Positions 1-8,275 of a stretch of 64,000 bases of DNA are shown piece by piece. The DNA is from JAFGPS01 sp964628465. GTDB taxonomy: Bacteria > Planctomycetota > Phycisphaerae > Sedimentisphaerales > Anaerobacaceae. The DNA is taken from contig CAZVOA010000011.1 in assembly GCA_964628465.1 (NCBI GenBank), forward strand, positions 1 to 64,000, read 5' to 3'. A program made the position numbers and the translations under genes. How positions within the stretch are numbered: the stretch's first letter is position 1; every line of letters starts with the position of its first letter. The notes under the pieces were generated by a model that saw only the letters and a program-made list of their open reading frames with translations, made no database searches and was not told the origin of the DNA.

Positions 1-78
1 TGGACTCCAAAAATATTTCTAAAAAATACTTGAATTCTGACACAGCCGCTCTGTGCATCTGGCTTTTAATATTTATAA

Positions 79-103
79 CAGCATGGGCTAAAGCCCATCC
101 TAC
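79..103. repeat. Short dispersed inverted repeat, copy 1
   Basis: A 25-base element with a GGGCT/AGCCC dyad (ATGGGCTAAAGCCCAT core) ending in CCTAC. A diverged copy with the same boundaries lies at 60513-60537. The flanking 1-388 stretch is AT-rich and holds no gene that I can support. A minus-strand frame open from about 165 to the left edge reads through this repeat and could be the start of a gene lying outside the window, but nothing in it is recognisable. Confidence 0.55.
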
Positions 104-388
104 ATTTCTGTCCAAAATAATTACCGAATATTTATCCAGTAACGCTTCGATAGTGTCTTCATATAAAAATCAGTATCTATCATAAGAACTTTTTTTGCCT
201 GCTTTAGCTATCTGTGTCTAAGAATAAAAACAGAAAAAAAGCAATATTTCTTGCTGAAAATGGAATTTTTGTATAAAATTCCGTGACTCAGTGTAAATAA
301 CATGCCTTTTATATGTGGTGACGGGCATGGCCGTGGGCTGGTTTGGCTCATGGCAGGCAACTTGGTATTGGAAACCATGTGGAGAAGT

Positions 389-961
389 ATGATTGATAGA
401 AGGTTGCAGAATGCTATAAAAGAACTCACGAGCGGTGATGATGAAACCCGCCGCCGTGCGATGGAGCCTTTTGTATGGGCGACCTTCCAGGGCTTTATCA
501 GGCATTTGTACCGTTACCTCGGTAATGAAGTCGAATGTGAAGATGTTTTGGAAGATGTTTATGCCGATATATGGGAAAATCCGAAATATCTTGAGAATGT
601 GTCAAGTGATCACGGACTGCTCAAAACAGTTTACATGTATTACATGCGCAGAAGGCTTCGAGAAGTATATAGAAGAAGGAATCGACGCTCGAATTTATCG
701 CAGGAAGGATTATACCAGCTTGTCGCGCCGGAAACCGGAGTTTTTGACGAAATGTCACAAATCGAGCTTAACGAGGTGCTTTACAAGGCGATTGACAAGC
801 TCAAGGCAAGAGAAAAAAGAGCTATTGAACTCTGGATGGAAGGAATGTCCAACAGAGCGATAGCTATTGAGTTCCGAACGACAATCGGAGCTGTGAAAAT
901 GTTGAAATTCAGGGCAATGTTGAAATTGAAAACGACTATGAGTGAATCGTTTAATTCGTAA
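389..961 (+). CDS. ECF-type RNA polymerase sigma factor
   Basis: A 190-residue sigma-70-family protein. Residues about 30-100 look like region 2 (helical and acidic, with an EDVLEDVYADIW segment matching the usual 'DxxQExF' helix). The C-terminus looks like region 4: LKAREKRAIELWMEGMSNRAIA followed by TTIGAVKMLKFRA, a helix-turn-helix of the kind that binds the -35 element. I chose the ATG at 389 because GGAGAAG lies just upstream; in-frame starts at 302 and 377 would add residues unlike any sigma factor. The next gene begins 76 bases downstream. Its role is probably to transcribe a small regulon, and the two following genes are the likely partners. No zinc-finger anti-sigma factor sits beside it, unlike the pair at the right end of the window. 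Confidence 0.8.
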   Translation: MIDRRLQNAIKELTSGDDETRRRAMEPFVWATFQGFIRHLYRYLGNEVECEDVLEDVYADIWENPKYLENVSSDHGLLKTVYMYYMRRRLREVYRRRNRRSNLSQEGLYQLVAPETGVFDEMSQIELNEVLYKAIDKLKAREKRAIELWMEGMSNRAIAIEFRTTIGAVKMLKFRAMLKLKTTMSESFNS

Positions 962-1037
962 ATCGGCTGCTTCAAGAATCGCAAAACGAAACTTGTATCT
1001 GAAGCCGAGAAACGAAAGTTATACAAGGGGAAATAAA

Positions 1038-1385
1038 ATGGCTGATATAAACAGAGAAATTCAGGAATTATTAGTCGATTATACCGACGCATTGCGTGAC
1101 GGCTGCATTCCGTCTTTCCTCAAATCACTTTCACGTGAAGAAGGACAGGCTATAGCTTCTTCGGGTGAATTTTGGGATGCAAGTGAAGTTGTACGGATAC
1201 TCAATAGTACAGCTTTCGCGGAAAAAGCGGTAACCGCAGATGTGGGGCTATTCATGTCCCGTGTCAACGCGAATATCGTATCAAGAATGAAAAAAGCAAG
1301 AGGAACACCTCAACCGAAACAAAACAGGAATTCCACAAGAAAAACAAATATAAATATAAAAGACGAATCAAACGCAACTGAGTAA
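1038..1385 (+). CDS. Small hypothetical protein beside a sigma factor
   Basis: A 115-residue protein that I do not recognise. The start at 1038 is supported by AGGGG eight bases upstream; an in-frame start at 942 would overlap the sigma gene. The first 85 residues look like a compact helical domain (acidic N-terminus, then SLSREEGQAIASSGEFWDAS), and the last 30 are basic, Asn/Lys/Thr-rich and probably disordered. There is no signal peptide or membrane segment. It lies between the sigma factor and the editing-domain protein, with a 4-base gap to the latter, so it is very likely co-transcribed. It could be a sigma regulator, but nothing in the sequence proves this. Confidence 0.65.
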   Translation: MADINREIQELLVDYTDALRDGCIPSFLKSLSREEGQAIASSGEFWDASEVVRILNSTAFAEKAVTADVGLFMSRVNANIVSRMKKARGTPQPKQNRNSTRKTNINIKDESNATE

Positions 1386-1389
1386 AAAT

Positions 1390-2469
1390 ATGATAATAGA
1401 TTGTCACCAATGCTCTTCCTGCTACTTCGAAGATAAAATACCATCTTCGAGAATAGATCCTGCAATGATTTCACCGCCGCAAACCAGGAAAAGTTTTGAA
1501 AACGTTTTGCTGGCATTTGTTTGCGTAGAATTATACGACAGCAAAGAGGAAATGGAAGAAGCCGTAACAGAAATTGATTCGATTTTACGCATGATAGGTA
1601 AAAGACCAATAGTTTTATGTCCGAATGTCCATTTATCTATTGATAAGGCCCCAGAGAAACAGGCCGTGTATCTGATACGCGAGTTTGAAAAGACACTTGC
1701 ATCAAGAGGCTTCGATGTATATCTGCTTTCGTTCGGATACCACAAGCACTATGGAATGGAATGTAATGGAAATGTCGGAAGCGTTCTGGGCAGAAGATTT
1801 CTCGGTTCGGCGGAAAAACAGTTTCTCAAGCTTCTAACCAGGCTTGGCATATGCCCGCCGGACACCATGCCTTTTGATATGCCTGACTGGGCAAAAATGC
1901 TCACGCAGCGGCAATTGAAAGTATTGGGTAACAGAAGAGAAACATACACTTTCGCCAAGAATATGCTTCAGGAACAACTCGACGCTACCGGTAACGGCGA
2001 ACTTTGGACTTGTATGTTATTCGAGGGTGAAAGGCAGCCAGTGGACGATTACCTCGGTACTCTTTATGAGGTGATCGAGGATTATCCTGATGTCAGAGTG
2101 CATCGTGCCTTAAATTTAAGTGTGCCGGGTTTTTCAAACGCCGCCAGACATCTTTTTAGAAGATACCCTGAAGCTATCGAAACAGGTAGGTTGAGAATTT
2201 ATAACAGCCATGTTTCTGATATCGAATTTTTATTGACCAGAACATCAGTTCTTCTGGCATTTCCTCAAATACCGAGAAAAGCCGGCTCTCATGCGGGTGA
2301 AATCTCATTTGGAATTTATTGCAGAGACGCGGACTTCTCGCGTAATATAATTCAGTGGTACAGTACGTTTCTTGTCGATCCTAAATACGGATGGATTCGT
2401 ACCGAAGCTGAACTAAATACCGCAATAAATGAATTGGAAGAGGAGATGTTTCAGGAAAAACGTGAGTAA
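1390..2469 (+). CDS. Archaeal-type ThrRS editing-domain-like protein with unknown C-terminal domain
   Basis: A 359-residue cytoplasmic protein. Residues 1-140 resemble the D-aminoacyl deacylase-like editing domain found at the N-terminus of archaeal threonyl-tRNA synthetases (tRNA-Thr_ED family), which removes serine from mischarged tRNA. The shared pattern is FENVLLAFVCVE, then PNVHLS with His81, then RGFDV and SFGYHK with Lys119. The family's usual KGHPLAE segment is replaced by CNGNVGSVLG. No synthetase core is attached. Residues about 170-359 form a second domain that I cannot name. Its DIEFLLTRTSVLLAFPQ and FSRNIIQWYSTFL blocks recall PLD-like regulatory domains, but no HKD motif is present. 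It lies 4 bases after the preceding gene, in the apparent sigma-factor operon. The ED assignment is fairly good by pattern; the role is inference. Confidence 0.65.
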   Translation: MIIDCHQCSSCYFEDKIPSSRIDPAMISPPQTRKSFENVLLAFVCVELYDSKEEMEEAVTEIDSILRMIGKRPIVLCPNVHLSIDKAPEKQAVYLIREFEKTLASRGFDVYLLSFGYHKHYGMECNGNVGSVLGRRFLGSAEKQFLKLLTRLGICPPDTMPFDMPDWAKMLTQRQLKVLGNRRETYTFAKNMLQEQLDATGNGELWTCMLFEGERQPVDDYLGTLYEVIEDYPDVRVHRALNLSVPGFSNAARHLFRRYPEAIETGRLRIYNSHVSDIEFLLTRTSVLLAFPQIPRKAGSHAGEISFGIYCRDADFSRNIIQWYSTFLVDPKYGWIRTEAELNTAINELEEEMFQEKRE

Positions 2470-2480
2470 AACTCTTTTTA

Positions 2481-2556
2481 AAGTGAACTAAAGTTATAAG
2501 TTAAAATAATACGCCAAAGGCAATCAAACACAACTTTAGTCACTTATAACTTTTAT
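2481..2556. repeat. Dispersed AAGTGAACTAAAG hairpin repeat, copy 1
   Basis: Left arm AAGTGAACTAAAGTT (2481-2495) faces right arm AACTTTAGTCACTT (2532-2545), and AAGTTATAAG (2491-2500) faces CTTATAACTT (2543-2552), so two alternative stems can form. The same AAGTGAACTAAAG core makes a longer hairpin at 39260-39355. The right arm ends about 8 bases before the AGGA ribosome-binding site of the symporter gene, so it could affect that mRNA leader. Confidence 0.65.
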
Positions 2557-2572
2557 TTTAGGACTTGAACCT

Positions 2573-3994
2573 GTGGAAACAGTTATTTCAGCCACTGTTG
2601 TCATAGTTTATGTTAGTTTATTAACATTTGTCGCACTGCGCGCACGTAATGTCCATGATTTTGATGATTTTTCGATTGCCAAACGTTCGCTTCCGTTAGC
2701 TCTCGTTTTCGGGAGTCTTACAGCAAATTACGTAGGACCTGTTTTTACTATAGGATTTGTTGGTAAAGGTTACAACAGCGGCTTCCTCTTTCTTGGTATT
2801 GGATTAGCCTACGCGGTTCAAAATATTTTTGTTGGACTTGTCGTTGCCCCTAAATTAAGGGCTTTGAATAATTGCTACACTCTCGGCGATGCTATCGGCC
2901 AAAAATACGGCAAAAAGTGTCAGATCATCGCAGGAGTAATTTCTGTTGGTTTATGCGTCGGTTTTTCCGCTGTTATGGCAAAAGCCGGTGGTGATGTTAT
3001 AAATAACGTTTTCAATCTTCCTAAAAACCTGTTGTGGTTATCTGTTGTAATTATAATCAGCTTTACTACAATTTATACTACTTTCGGAGGATTAAGGGCC
3101 AGCGTAATCACAGACGCTTTTCAATTCACCTCTTTCGCTATTTTCTTGCCGGTAACATTGTTAATAACATTCTGGTTTCATCTCAAGGGGAATCCATCGG
3201 TTTTTTATCAACAGGCTTATGAGGCTACCAAAGAAGGTTTACAATCAACATCGTTTATTAATATCATAGGCCTGGTTGTCGCTTTTCTTCTTGGTGAGAC
3301 ACTGATTCCTCCTTTTGCCAATATGTCGCTTGCTTCAAAAACGACAAAAATTTCAAGGAACGGTTTTATTTTAGGAGGCATATTCAGCATATTCTGGTTC
3401 ACGATTATGGTTTCAATGGGAATTATGGCAAGAAGTATAATCCCTGATAATACCGATGCTGGAATGGAACTTTTCTCACTGGTAAAAACAGTTATGCCCG
3501 TGAGCGGCTATACACTTTTATTAGTTGTTTTAATTGCGGTTATAATGTCAAGCCTCGATTCACTGTTAAATGCCGGCGCGGTTTGTTTTACACAGGATAT
3601 AATCAAACCATTCAAGTCCTTGTCCGATAAGATTTCCCTGAAAACAGGGAGAATTGCCACTGTTGCCATCGCAATTGTAGCGGCAGTTTGCGCTCTTTTC
3701 GTTCAAAATATTATAAACGGCTTATTAACTTGTTATGCAATCTGGACACCGGCTATATTACCTGCTTTGATTATAGGTTTATGGATTAAAAATCCGAAGC
3801 CTTTAGCAGGAATTTTATCGATGGGAATTGGTTCCGCCGTTTCTGTAATGTTATGGATTTTATTTAAATTTATTCTTGAGTGGACAGTTGATTATTCATT
3901 GCCGCGTGTGATTATTCCAGGCCTGGCATTTTCGATTCTCGCTTATTTTATCGGGCATCTGTGGAGGTATTCAAAAACCGAATACAGAAAATAA
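2573..3994 (+). CDS. Sodium:solute symporter family transporter
   Basis: A 473-residue inner-membrane protein with about 13 hydrophobic helices. It has the layout of the SSS family (LeuT fold), which couples Na+ entry to uptake of a solute: an N-terminal helix, a DDFSIAKRSLP loop, TANYVGPVFTIGFVGKGY in the helix-2 region, and a long conserved VVLIAVIMSSLDSLLNAG helix typical of the family's Na2-site region. The substrate cannot be told from sequence. The start is a GTG at 2573 with AGGA ten bases upstream, just after the hairpin repeat. It is followed immediately by a 49-residue one-helix protein that is probably its accessory subunit. Its connection to the upstream sigma-factor genes is unknown; a 100-base gap containing the repeat separates them. 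Confidence 0.88.
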   Translation: METVISATVVIVYVSLLTFVALRARNVHDFDDFSIAKRSLPLALVFGSLTANYVGPVFTIGFVGKGYNSGFLFLGIGLAYAVQNIFVGLVVAPKLRALNNCYTLGDAIGQKYGKKCQIIAGVISVGLCVGFSAVMAKAGGDVINNVFNLPKNLLWLSVVIIISFTTIYTTFGGLRASVITDAFQFTSFAIFLPVTLLITFWFHLKGNPSVFYQQAYEATKEGLQSTSFINIIGLVVAFLLGETLIPPFANMSLASKTTKISRNGFILGGIFSIFWFTIMVSMGIMARSIIPDNTDAGMELFSLVKTVMPVSGYTLLLVVLIAVIMSSLDSLLNAGAVCFTQDIIKPFKSLSDKISLKTGRIATVAIAIVAAVCALFVQNIINGLLTCYAIWTPAILPALIIGLWIKNPKPLAGILSMGIGSAVSVMLWILFKFILEWTVDYSLPRVIIPGLAFSILAYFIGHLWRYSKTEYRK

Positions 3995-3995
3995 A

Positions 3996-4145
3996 ATGGA
4001 TATATTCGTTATTACTATTGTACTTTTTTCAACACTAATCACAATCGTGAGCGGAATTTGGGTGGCTATTGCCTTGGGAGGAGCAATTTCAACAGGCAAA
4101 AGAAAAAGCACCAATAAAGTTACTGAAATTAATTCCAGAAAATAG
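3996..4145 (+). CDS. Small single-helix membrane protein after the symporter
   Basis: A 49-residue ORF whose ATG begins 1 base after the symporter stop. It begins MDIFVITIVLFSTLITIVSG, continues with a hydrophobic stretch through IALGGAIS, and ends in a Lys/Arg-rich cytoplasmic tail. This is one transmembrane helix with an inside-positive C-terminus. Small one-helix subunits translated with SSS or NSS transporters are known, and the position suggests the same here. It overlaps no other gene and converges on the efflux permease gene (end at 4151). The coupling is seen in the sequence; the accessory role is inference. Confidence 0.6.
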   Translation: MDIFVITIVLFSTLITIVSGIWVAIALGGAISTGKRKSTNKVTEINSRK

Positions 4146-4150
4146 TGATT

Positions 4151-5449
4151 TTATTCGTGTCTGAGCGACTCAATCGGGTCCATATTGGCGGCTCGAATCG
4201 CAGGATATAAACCAAAAATTATACCAACTGCCGAGCTTATTCCGAAAGCCCATCCGATTGAACTGATTTTCACAACAGTGGGCATATTGCCGTAATATTC
4301 GACTAATGAAGGAATTCCAAGTCCAAGAATAATTCCAAGGATACCTCCGGTCGCGGTCAGAATAAATGTCTCAGATAGAAACTGGAAAATAATATCTTTT
4401 TTCTTTGCTCCAAGCGCTCTGCGAATTCCAATCTCACGAGTTCGCTCACTGACTGTCGCAAGCATAATGTTCATAATTCCAATACCGCCGACGATTAGAG
4501 AAATAGCGGCGATTGAGCCAAGAACTATGGTAAATATACGCTGTATATCCTGCTGTCTTTTCATTAATTCAAGCGGAACAGTGATAGCGTAATCATTTTT
4601 CTTATGATATTTTTTAAGCAAAGTTTCAACACTTTGTTTGGTCGGAATTATCTGCATCAAATCATTAACTTTAACTACAATTTCCTGGAGTTCGACTCTT
4701 TCCATAGTCATTCCGGAACTGGTACTCATTTGTACACTGGTCTCACCAAAACGATCCTGGGCAGTCGTAAGCGGAATATATATTATTCCAACATTAGCTC
4801 CGGCTTTCGATGATGCGTCACTTGAAGCAGTTTGTCTGCTTTCAGGGGTATCATCTTTTTCTTTTGCGACACCCACAACACGATAATAATCAGTACCTAA
4901 CTTAATATCTTCTCCAATGGGATAATCGAACGCGAAAAGCGTTTTTACAATATTTTCGTCAAGAACACAAACACCCTTCTTATAACGCATATCTGTATCG
5001 GTAACAAATCGCCCGAATAGAACTCTCAATGTTGATATTTGAGGATACCATGGTACAGTTCCAACAACTTCAATAGGCGCTCTATTGGTTCTATATTGAG
5101 CTTCCTGGGATATACGACGATTTGGAACTATTACCTGGACATCCGGTATAGCGTTACGAAAACGTTCGGCGTCATCATATGTAAGTCCATATTCTTTTAA
5201 TGTCTGCTGCTGGCCTGTAGCGGATTTCTCTTCAGGAGGATCCTGAGTTTTTATAATAATATTATGACTGCCAAGCTGGGCGATTTTCTTCTGGGCATCA
5301 GCGCTTGCTCCTTCGCCAATAGCAAGCATTGCGATAACTGAAGAAACACCAAAAATGATTCCCAACGCGGTAAGTGTAGAACGCAGCCTGTGCATCCAGA
5401 GACTTTTTATACCCAACTTCAATGTACGTTTTAAACGAAATAAAAACAT
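4151..5449 (-). CDS. MacB-type ABC transporter permease
   Basis: A 432-residue inner-membrane permease with the MacB/FtsX plan. An N-terminal helix after LKLGIKSLWMHRLRSTLTALGIIFGVSSVIAML is followed by a periplasmic domain of about 240 residues. Three C-terminal helices follow, with the family signature ATVSERTREIGIRRALGAKKKDI, the cytoplasmic coupling segment that contacts the ATPase. It ends in ANMDPIESLRHE, typical of this group. It is the last gene of a four-gene minus-strand operon, 6 bases after the ATPase gene. With the ATPase, adaptor and TolC homologue it should form a mechanotransmission-type tripartite pump that moves substrates from the periplasm out of the cell. The substrate is unknown. 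Confidence 0.9.
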   Translation of the reverse strand: MFLFRLKRTLKLGIKSLWMHRLRSTLTALGIIFGVSSVIAMLAIGEGASADAQKKIAQLGSHNIIIKTQDPPEEKSATGQQQTLKEYGLTYDDAERFRNAIPDVQVIVPNRRISQEAQYRTNRAPIEVVGTVPWYPQISTLRVLFGRFVTDTDMRYKKGVCVLDENIVKTLFAFDYPIGEDIKLGTDYYRVVGVAKEKDDTPESRQTASSDASSKAGANVGIIYIPLTTAQDRFGETSVQMSTSSGMTMERVELQEIVVKVNDLMQIIPTKQSVETLLKKYHKKNDYAITVPLELMKRQQDIQRIFTIVLGSIAAISLIVGGIGIMNIMLATVSERTREIGIRRALGAKKKDIIFQFLSETFILTATGGILGIILGLGIPSLVEYYGNMPTVVKISSIGWAFGISSAVGIIFGLYPAIRAANMDPIESLRHE

Positions 5450-5455
5450 AAATAT

Positions 5456-6196
5456 CTACCGTTCACTTCTTTTCTTATTACGCTCTTCTTTATCTATCTT
5501 CCCATCAAAAAGCCTTATAACTCTTTCTGATTCTCTTGCGATTCCTTCGTCATGAGTAACCGCTATAAGCGTTTTACCCTGCTCATGTAAACCATGGAGA
5601 ATATCAAGAATTTCTGAGCCGCTCGATGAATCAAGATTACCTGTAGGCTCATCAGCTAAAATAATAAGCGGGTCGTTTGACAAAGCTCTGGCAATTGCGA
5701 CTCTTTGCTGTTGACCACCGCTAAGCTCAGTAGGTCTATGTTTAAGACGATGTCCCAGACCTACCATTTTAGCAAGCTCTACTGCTCGCTCGGCACTTTC
5801 ATGCTCATTGATTCCCTGATAAAACATAGGAACCTGAATATTTTCAATAATATTTAACTGGCTAATGAGGTTAAATGACTGGAAAATAAAACCGATTCTC
5901 GCACCGCGGATAGAAGACAAGTCATCATCATCAAGCGTAGAAACACCTGCACCGCCAAGAAAATATTCGCCTGTGGTCGGACGATCAAGGCAGCCAATCA
6001 TATTCAGCAGAGTAGATTTGCCCGAACCGCTGGGACCCATTATTGCTACGTATTCACCTGAAGTAATTGAAATATTAATATTTTTTAATACTTTTAATTC
6101 TCCTTCTCCGATGAAATAGCTCTTACACAGATCTCTCATTTCGAGAATAGGTTTATCTGTATCGAAGTTCAGGTTGTCATGGTACTGTTGTATCAC
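5456..6196 (-). CDS. MacB/LolD-like ABC transporter ATP-binding protein
   Basis: A 246-residue ATPase with all core motifs: Walker A GPSGSGKST (about residue 54), Q-loop FIFQSFNLI, signature LSGGQQQRVAIARAL, Walker B IILADEPTGNLD and the H-loop THD. The GNLDSSSG and family-length spacing fit the MacB/LolD subfamily that pairs with FtsX-like permeases. The start is a GTG at 6196 with AAGGA upstream. It is third in the efflux operon, 30 bases after the adaptor gene and 6 bases before the permease. It energises the pump from the cytoplasmic face. A short extra N-terminus (about 15 residues) precedes the usual domain start. Confidence 0.92.
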   Translation of the reverse strand: MIQQYHDNLNFDTDKPILEMRDLCKSYFIGEGELKVLKNINISITSGEYVAIMGPSGSGKSTLLNMIGCLDRPTTGEYFLGGAGVSTLDDDDLSSIRGARIGFIFQSFNLISQLNIIENIQVPMFYQGINEHESAERAVELAKMVGLGHRLKHRPTELSGGQQQRVAIARALSNDPLIILADEPTGNLDSSSGSEILDILHGLHEQGKTLIAVTHDEGIARESERVIRLFDGKIDKEERNKKRSER

Positions 6197-6226
6197 TTTG
6201 CGAGTTTCCTTATTTCCAAAAGTAAT

Positions 6227-8275
6227 TTAATTTGCCGCATCAAAGCTTCCATCAGGTGCGCCTTGTGGGTTCATACCCGCGCCGCCTCTTCGACCACCAC
6301 CGAATGCTCCAGCACCGCCGGGAAGACCTATCCCCTGGCCTGCTCCACCTCTTCGTTGTTGGAATTGCTCCATCATTTGCTGCCTTTCCTCTGGGGTCAT
6401 ATTTTCGAAATTCCCCATCATTCCGCCCATACCTGCACCAGTTCCATTCATCATGCCTCTGCCAGAGTTTGGTGCGGGTTCGACTGGAGGAGCTTCACCT
6501 TCAGGAGTAGGAGGAACTGTCCTGAAAGACGCTGAAGCTGAATCTGTAAATGGAAGCGGATTAAGCAAAACTACTTCACCAACTTCCAGCCCGCTTTTAA
6601 TTTGTACATAAGTATCATTGAATGAGCCAGTTTGTACTTCACGCTCTACAGGTTGGCCGCCGGAATTTACAACATAACATATTTTTCTTCCAAGTCTATT
6701 TGATACGACCTGAACAGGAACCTGTACTACATTATCATGCTTTTCAACAAGAATATTTACTTTACATGACATCCTGCTTTTAAGGAAATCATAAGATCCA
6801 TTAATCGCAACAATCGTCTGATAAACCTTTGTGTCCGGGTTCATCATACCTCGTGACTGGTCAGGCAAAGGCGCAACTTCGAGAACACTGCCATCTAATA
6901 CCATATCAGGGAAAGCATCCATTACAACTGTAGCTTTTTGACCGGCACGAACTTTATCCACTTCTGTTTCATGAACACTAATTTCAGCAACCATATTGGA
7001 TGTATCCGGCATTGATATAACAACCTGGCCAGGAAATACAGATTCACCTTCGGCTATTATTCCGCTTCCACCGGTGGTTCTGCCGCCGCCTCCGCGCATC
7101 ATCCTCATGGTATCAGATTGACTGCCTTCTCCGTAAACGACAAGGCCGGGAGCTTTTGCTTTAATCGTACAATATTTTATTTGCTGCTCTAATGATTGAA
7201 CCTGCTTTTCCTGTTCTTCATGCGTCATCATAGCACTGCTCAAACTGCTTTTTGCCTGCGCTTCTCTTGAACGGCACTGAGCATATGTACGCTGAAGCCT
7301 TCGCATGGCTTCAATATAATCACTAAGTGACTGTTCTGCGCTTTTTGGAAAATCATAATCAAGGAATAAAGCAAGATTAATTTTTGAATTCTGAAGTGAA
7401 AATTCTCTGCTCTTGAGAGTAAGTTCATCCCTTTGTAATTCAAGGTCTGAAACATAATTAGCATCATGAAGCCTTCTTGTTCCTGCTAATGTATCCTGCT
7501 GTGTTTTTAAGTTACCTTCGGCGATAACAATATCATCCTGTCTTGATTTTAACTGCTGCCATGCGGATGAACCGGACAATATATTAGGATCCTTCTTTAT
7601 CTGTTCAACTAATGGAGAAATTAAATCCGAAAGCTGAACACCTGCGGAATTATTATTTACTTCATTCGAGTCAACAGCCGGTAATAAATCGTTTACATCT
7701 TTAACCAACTCGGAAGCGAGCTTTTCTCCAAGGTACTTCTGAAGATCCAAAAGAGCAAATCTGACATTTAACACTGCACTGGAAATATTACTTTCGTTAT
7801 CGATAAGCTGAATTTGATAAGATTCCTGACTTGATGTTACTCTTTCCTGTGCACTTGTAAGTGACAATTTATCCTGAATCAGCCTGTCTTCCAGAACAGA
7901 TGAGTCCAGCTCCACCAGCACTTTTCCATTATCTACATCTTCCTGTGTAATATAAGTACCGGCAGGAACTATACTAAGAATAGTAATATCTGATACGTCC
8001 CTGTTTCTTTCGACTTGTACTTTATATTGAGTAGATTTAAGCGCTCTAATGCTGCCGCCTTCGGTAACAGTAATAGTTAACGGCCCTTCACCTACTGTAT
8101 AAGTACCACCGGTTGAAGCGACAACCGTATTAAATTTTGTATTCGCCCAAAAACCGGCACCGACAATCGCGGCGATTATAATAATCAGAACAAGCCACAA
8201 TCCAGCTTTGCCTTTTTTAGGTTTATGATATTCCGTTTTACTTGATGAACTTACATCTTTCATATTTGCACTCAT
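6227..8275 (-). CDS. Periplasmic adaptor (HlyD/MacA-like) of efflux pump
   Basis: A 682-residue membrane-fusion protein, long for the family (usually 350-450). Residues about 22-45 form the N-terminal membrane anchor. A barrel-like domain (IRALKSTQYKVQVERN) follows, then long coiled-coil hairpin segments around 120-340, the returning lipoyl/barrel part (CTIKAKAPGLVVYGEG) with an inserted Gly/Met-rich loop (MRMMRGGGGRTTGGSG), and the barrel AEISVHETEVDKVRAGQKATV. The last 90 residues are unusual, rich in Gly, Met, Gln and Arg (MMNGTGAGMGGMMG, EERQQMMEQFQQRRGG). Its start codon overlaps the TolC-homologue stop by one base, so translation is probably coupled. It bridges the permease and the outer-membrane channel. 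Confidence 0.88.
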   Translation of the reverse strand: MSANMKDVSSSSKTEYHKPKKGKAGLWLVLIIIIAAIVGAGFWANTKFNTVVASTGGTYTVGEGPLTITVTEGGSIRALKSTQYKVQVERNRDVSDITILSIVPAGTYITQEDVDNGKVLVELDSSVLEDRLIQDKLSLTSAQERVTSSQESYQIQLIDNESNISSAVLNVRFALLDLQKYLGEKLASELVKDVNDLLPAVDSNEVNNNSAGVQLSDLISPLVEQIKKDPNILSGSSAWQQLKSRQDDIVIAEGNLKTQQDTLAGTRRLHDANYVSDLELQRDELTLKSREFSLQNSKINLALFLDYDFPKSAEQSLSDYIEAMRRLQRTYAQCRSREAQAKSSLSSAMMTHEEQEKQVQSLEQQIKYCTIKAKAPGLVVYGEGSQSDTMRMMRGGGGRTTGGSGIIAEGESVFPGQVVISMPDTSNMVAEISVHETEVDKVRAGQKATVVMDAFPDMVLDGSVLEVAPLPDQSRGMMNPDTKVYQTIVAINGSYDFLKSRMSCKVNILVEKHDNVVQVPVQVVSNRLGRKICYVVNSGGQPVEREVQTGSFNDTYVQIKSGLEVGEVVLLNPLPFTDSASASFRTVPPTPEGEAPPVEPAPNSGRGMMNGTGAGMGGMMGNFENMTPEERQQMMEQFQQRRGGAGQGIGLPGGAGAFGGGRRGGAGMNPQGAPDGSFDAAN

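Noticed and set aside
1..185. Minus-strand open frame running off the left edge
   Set aside because: It passes through a dispersed repeat, shows no recognisable motif and lacks a clear start; too little is visible to call it a gene.
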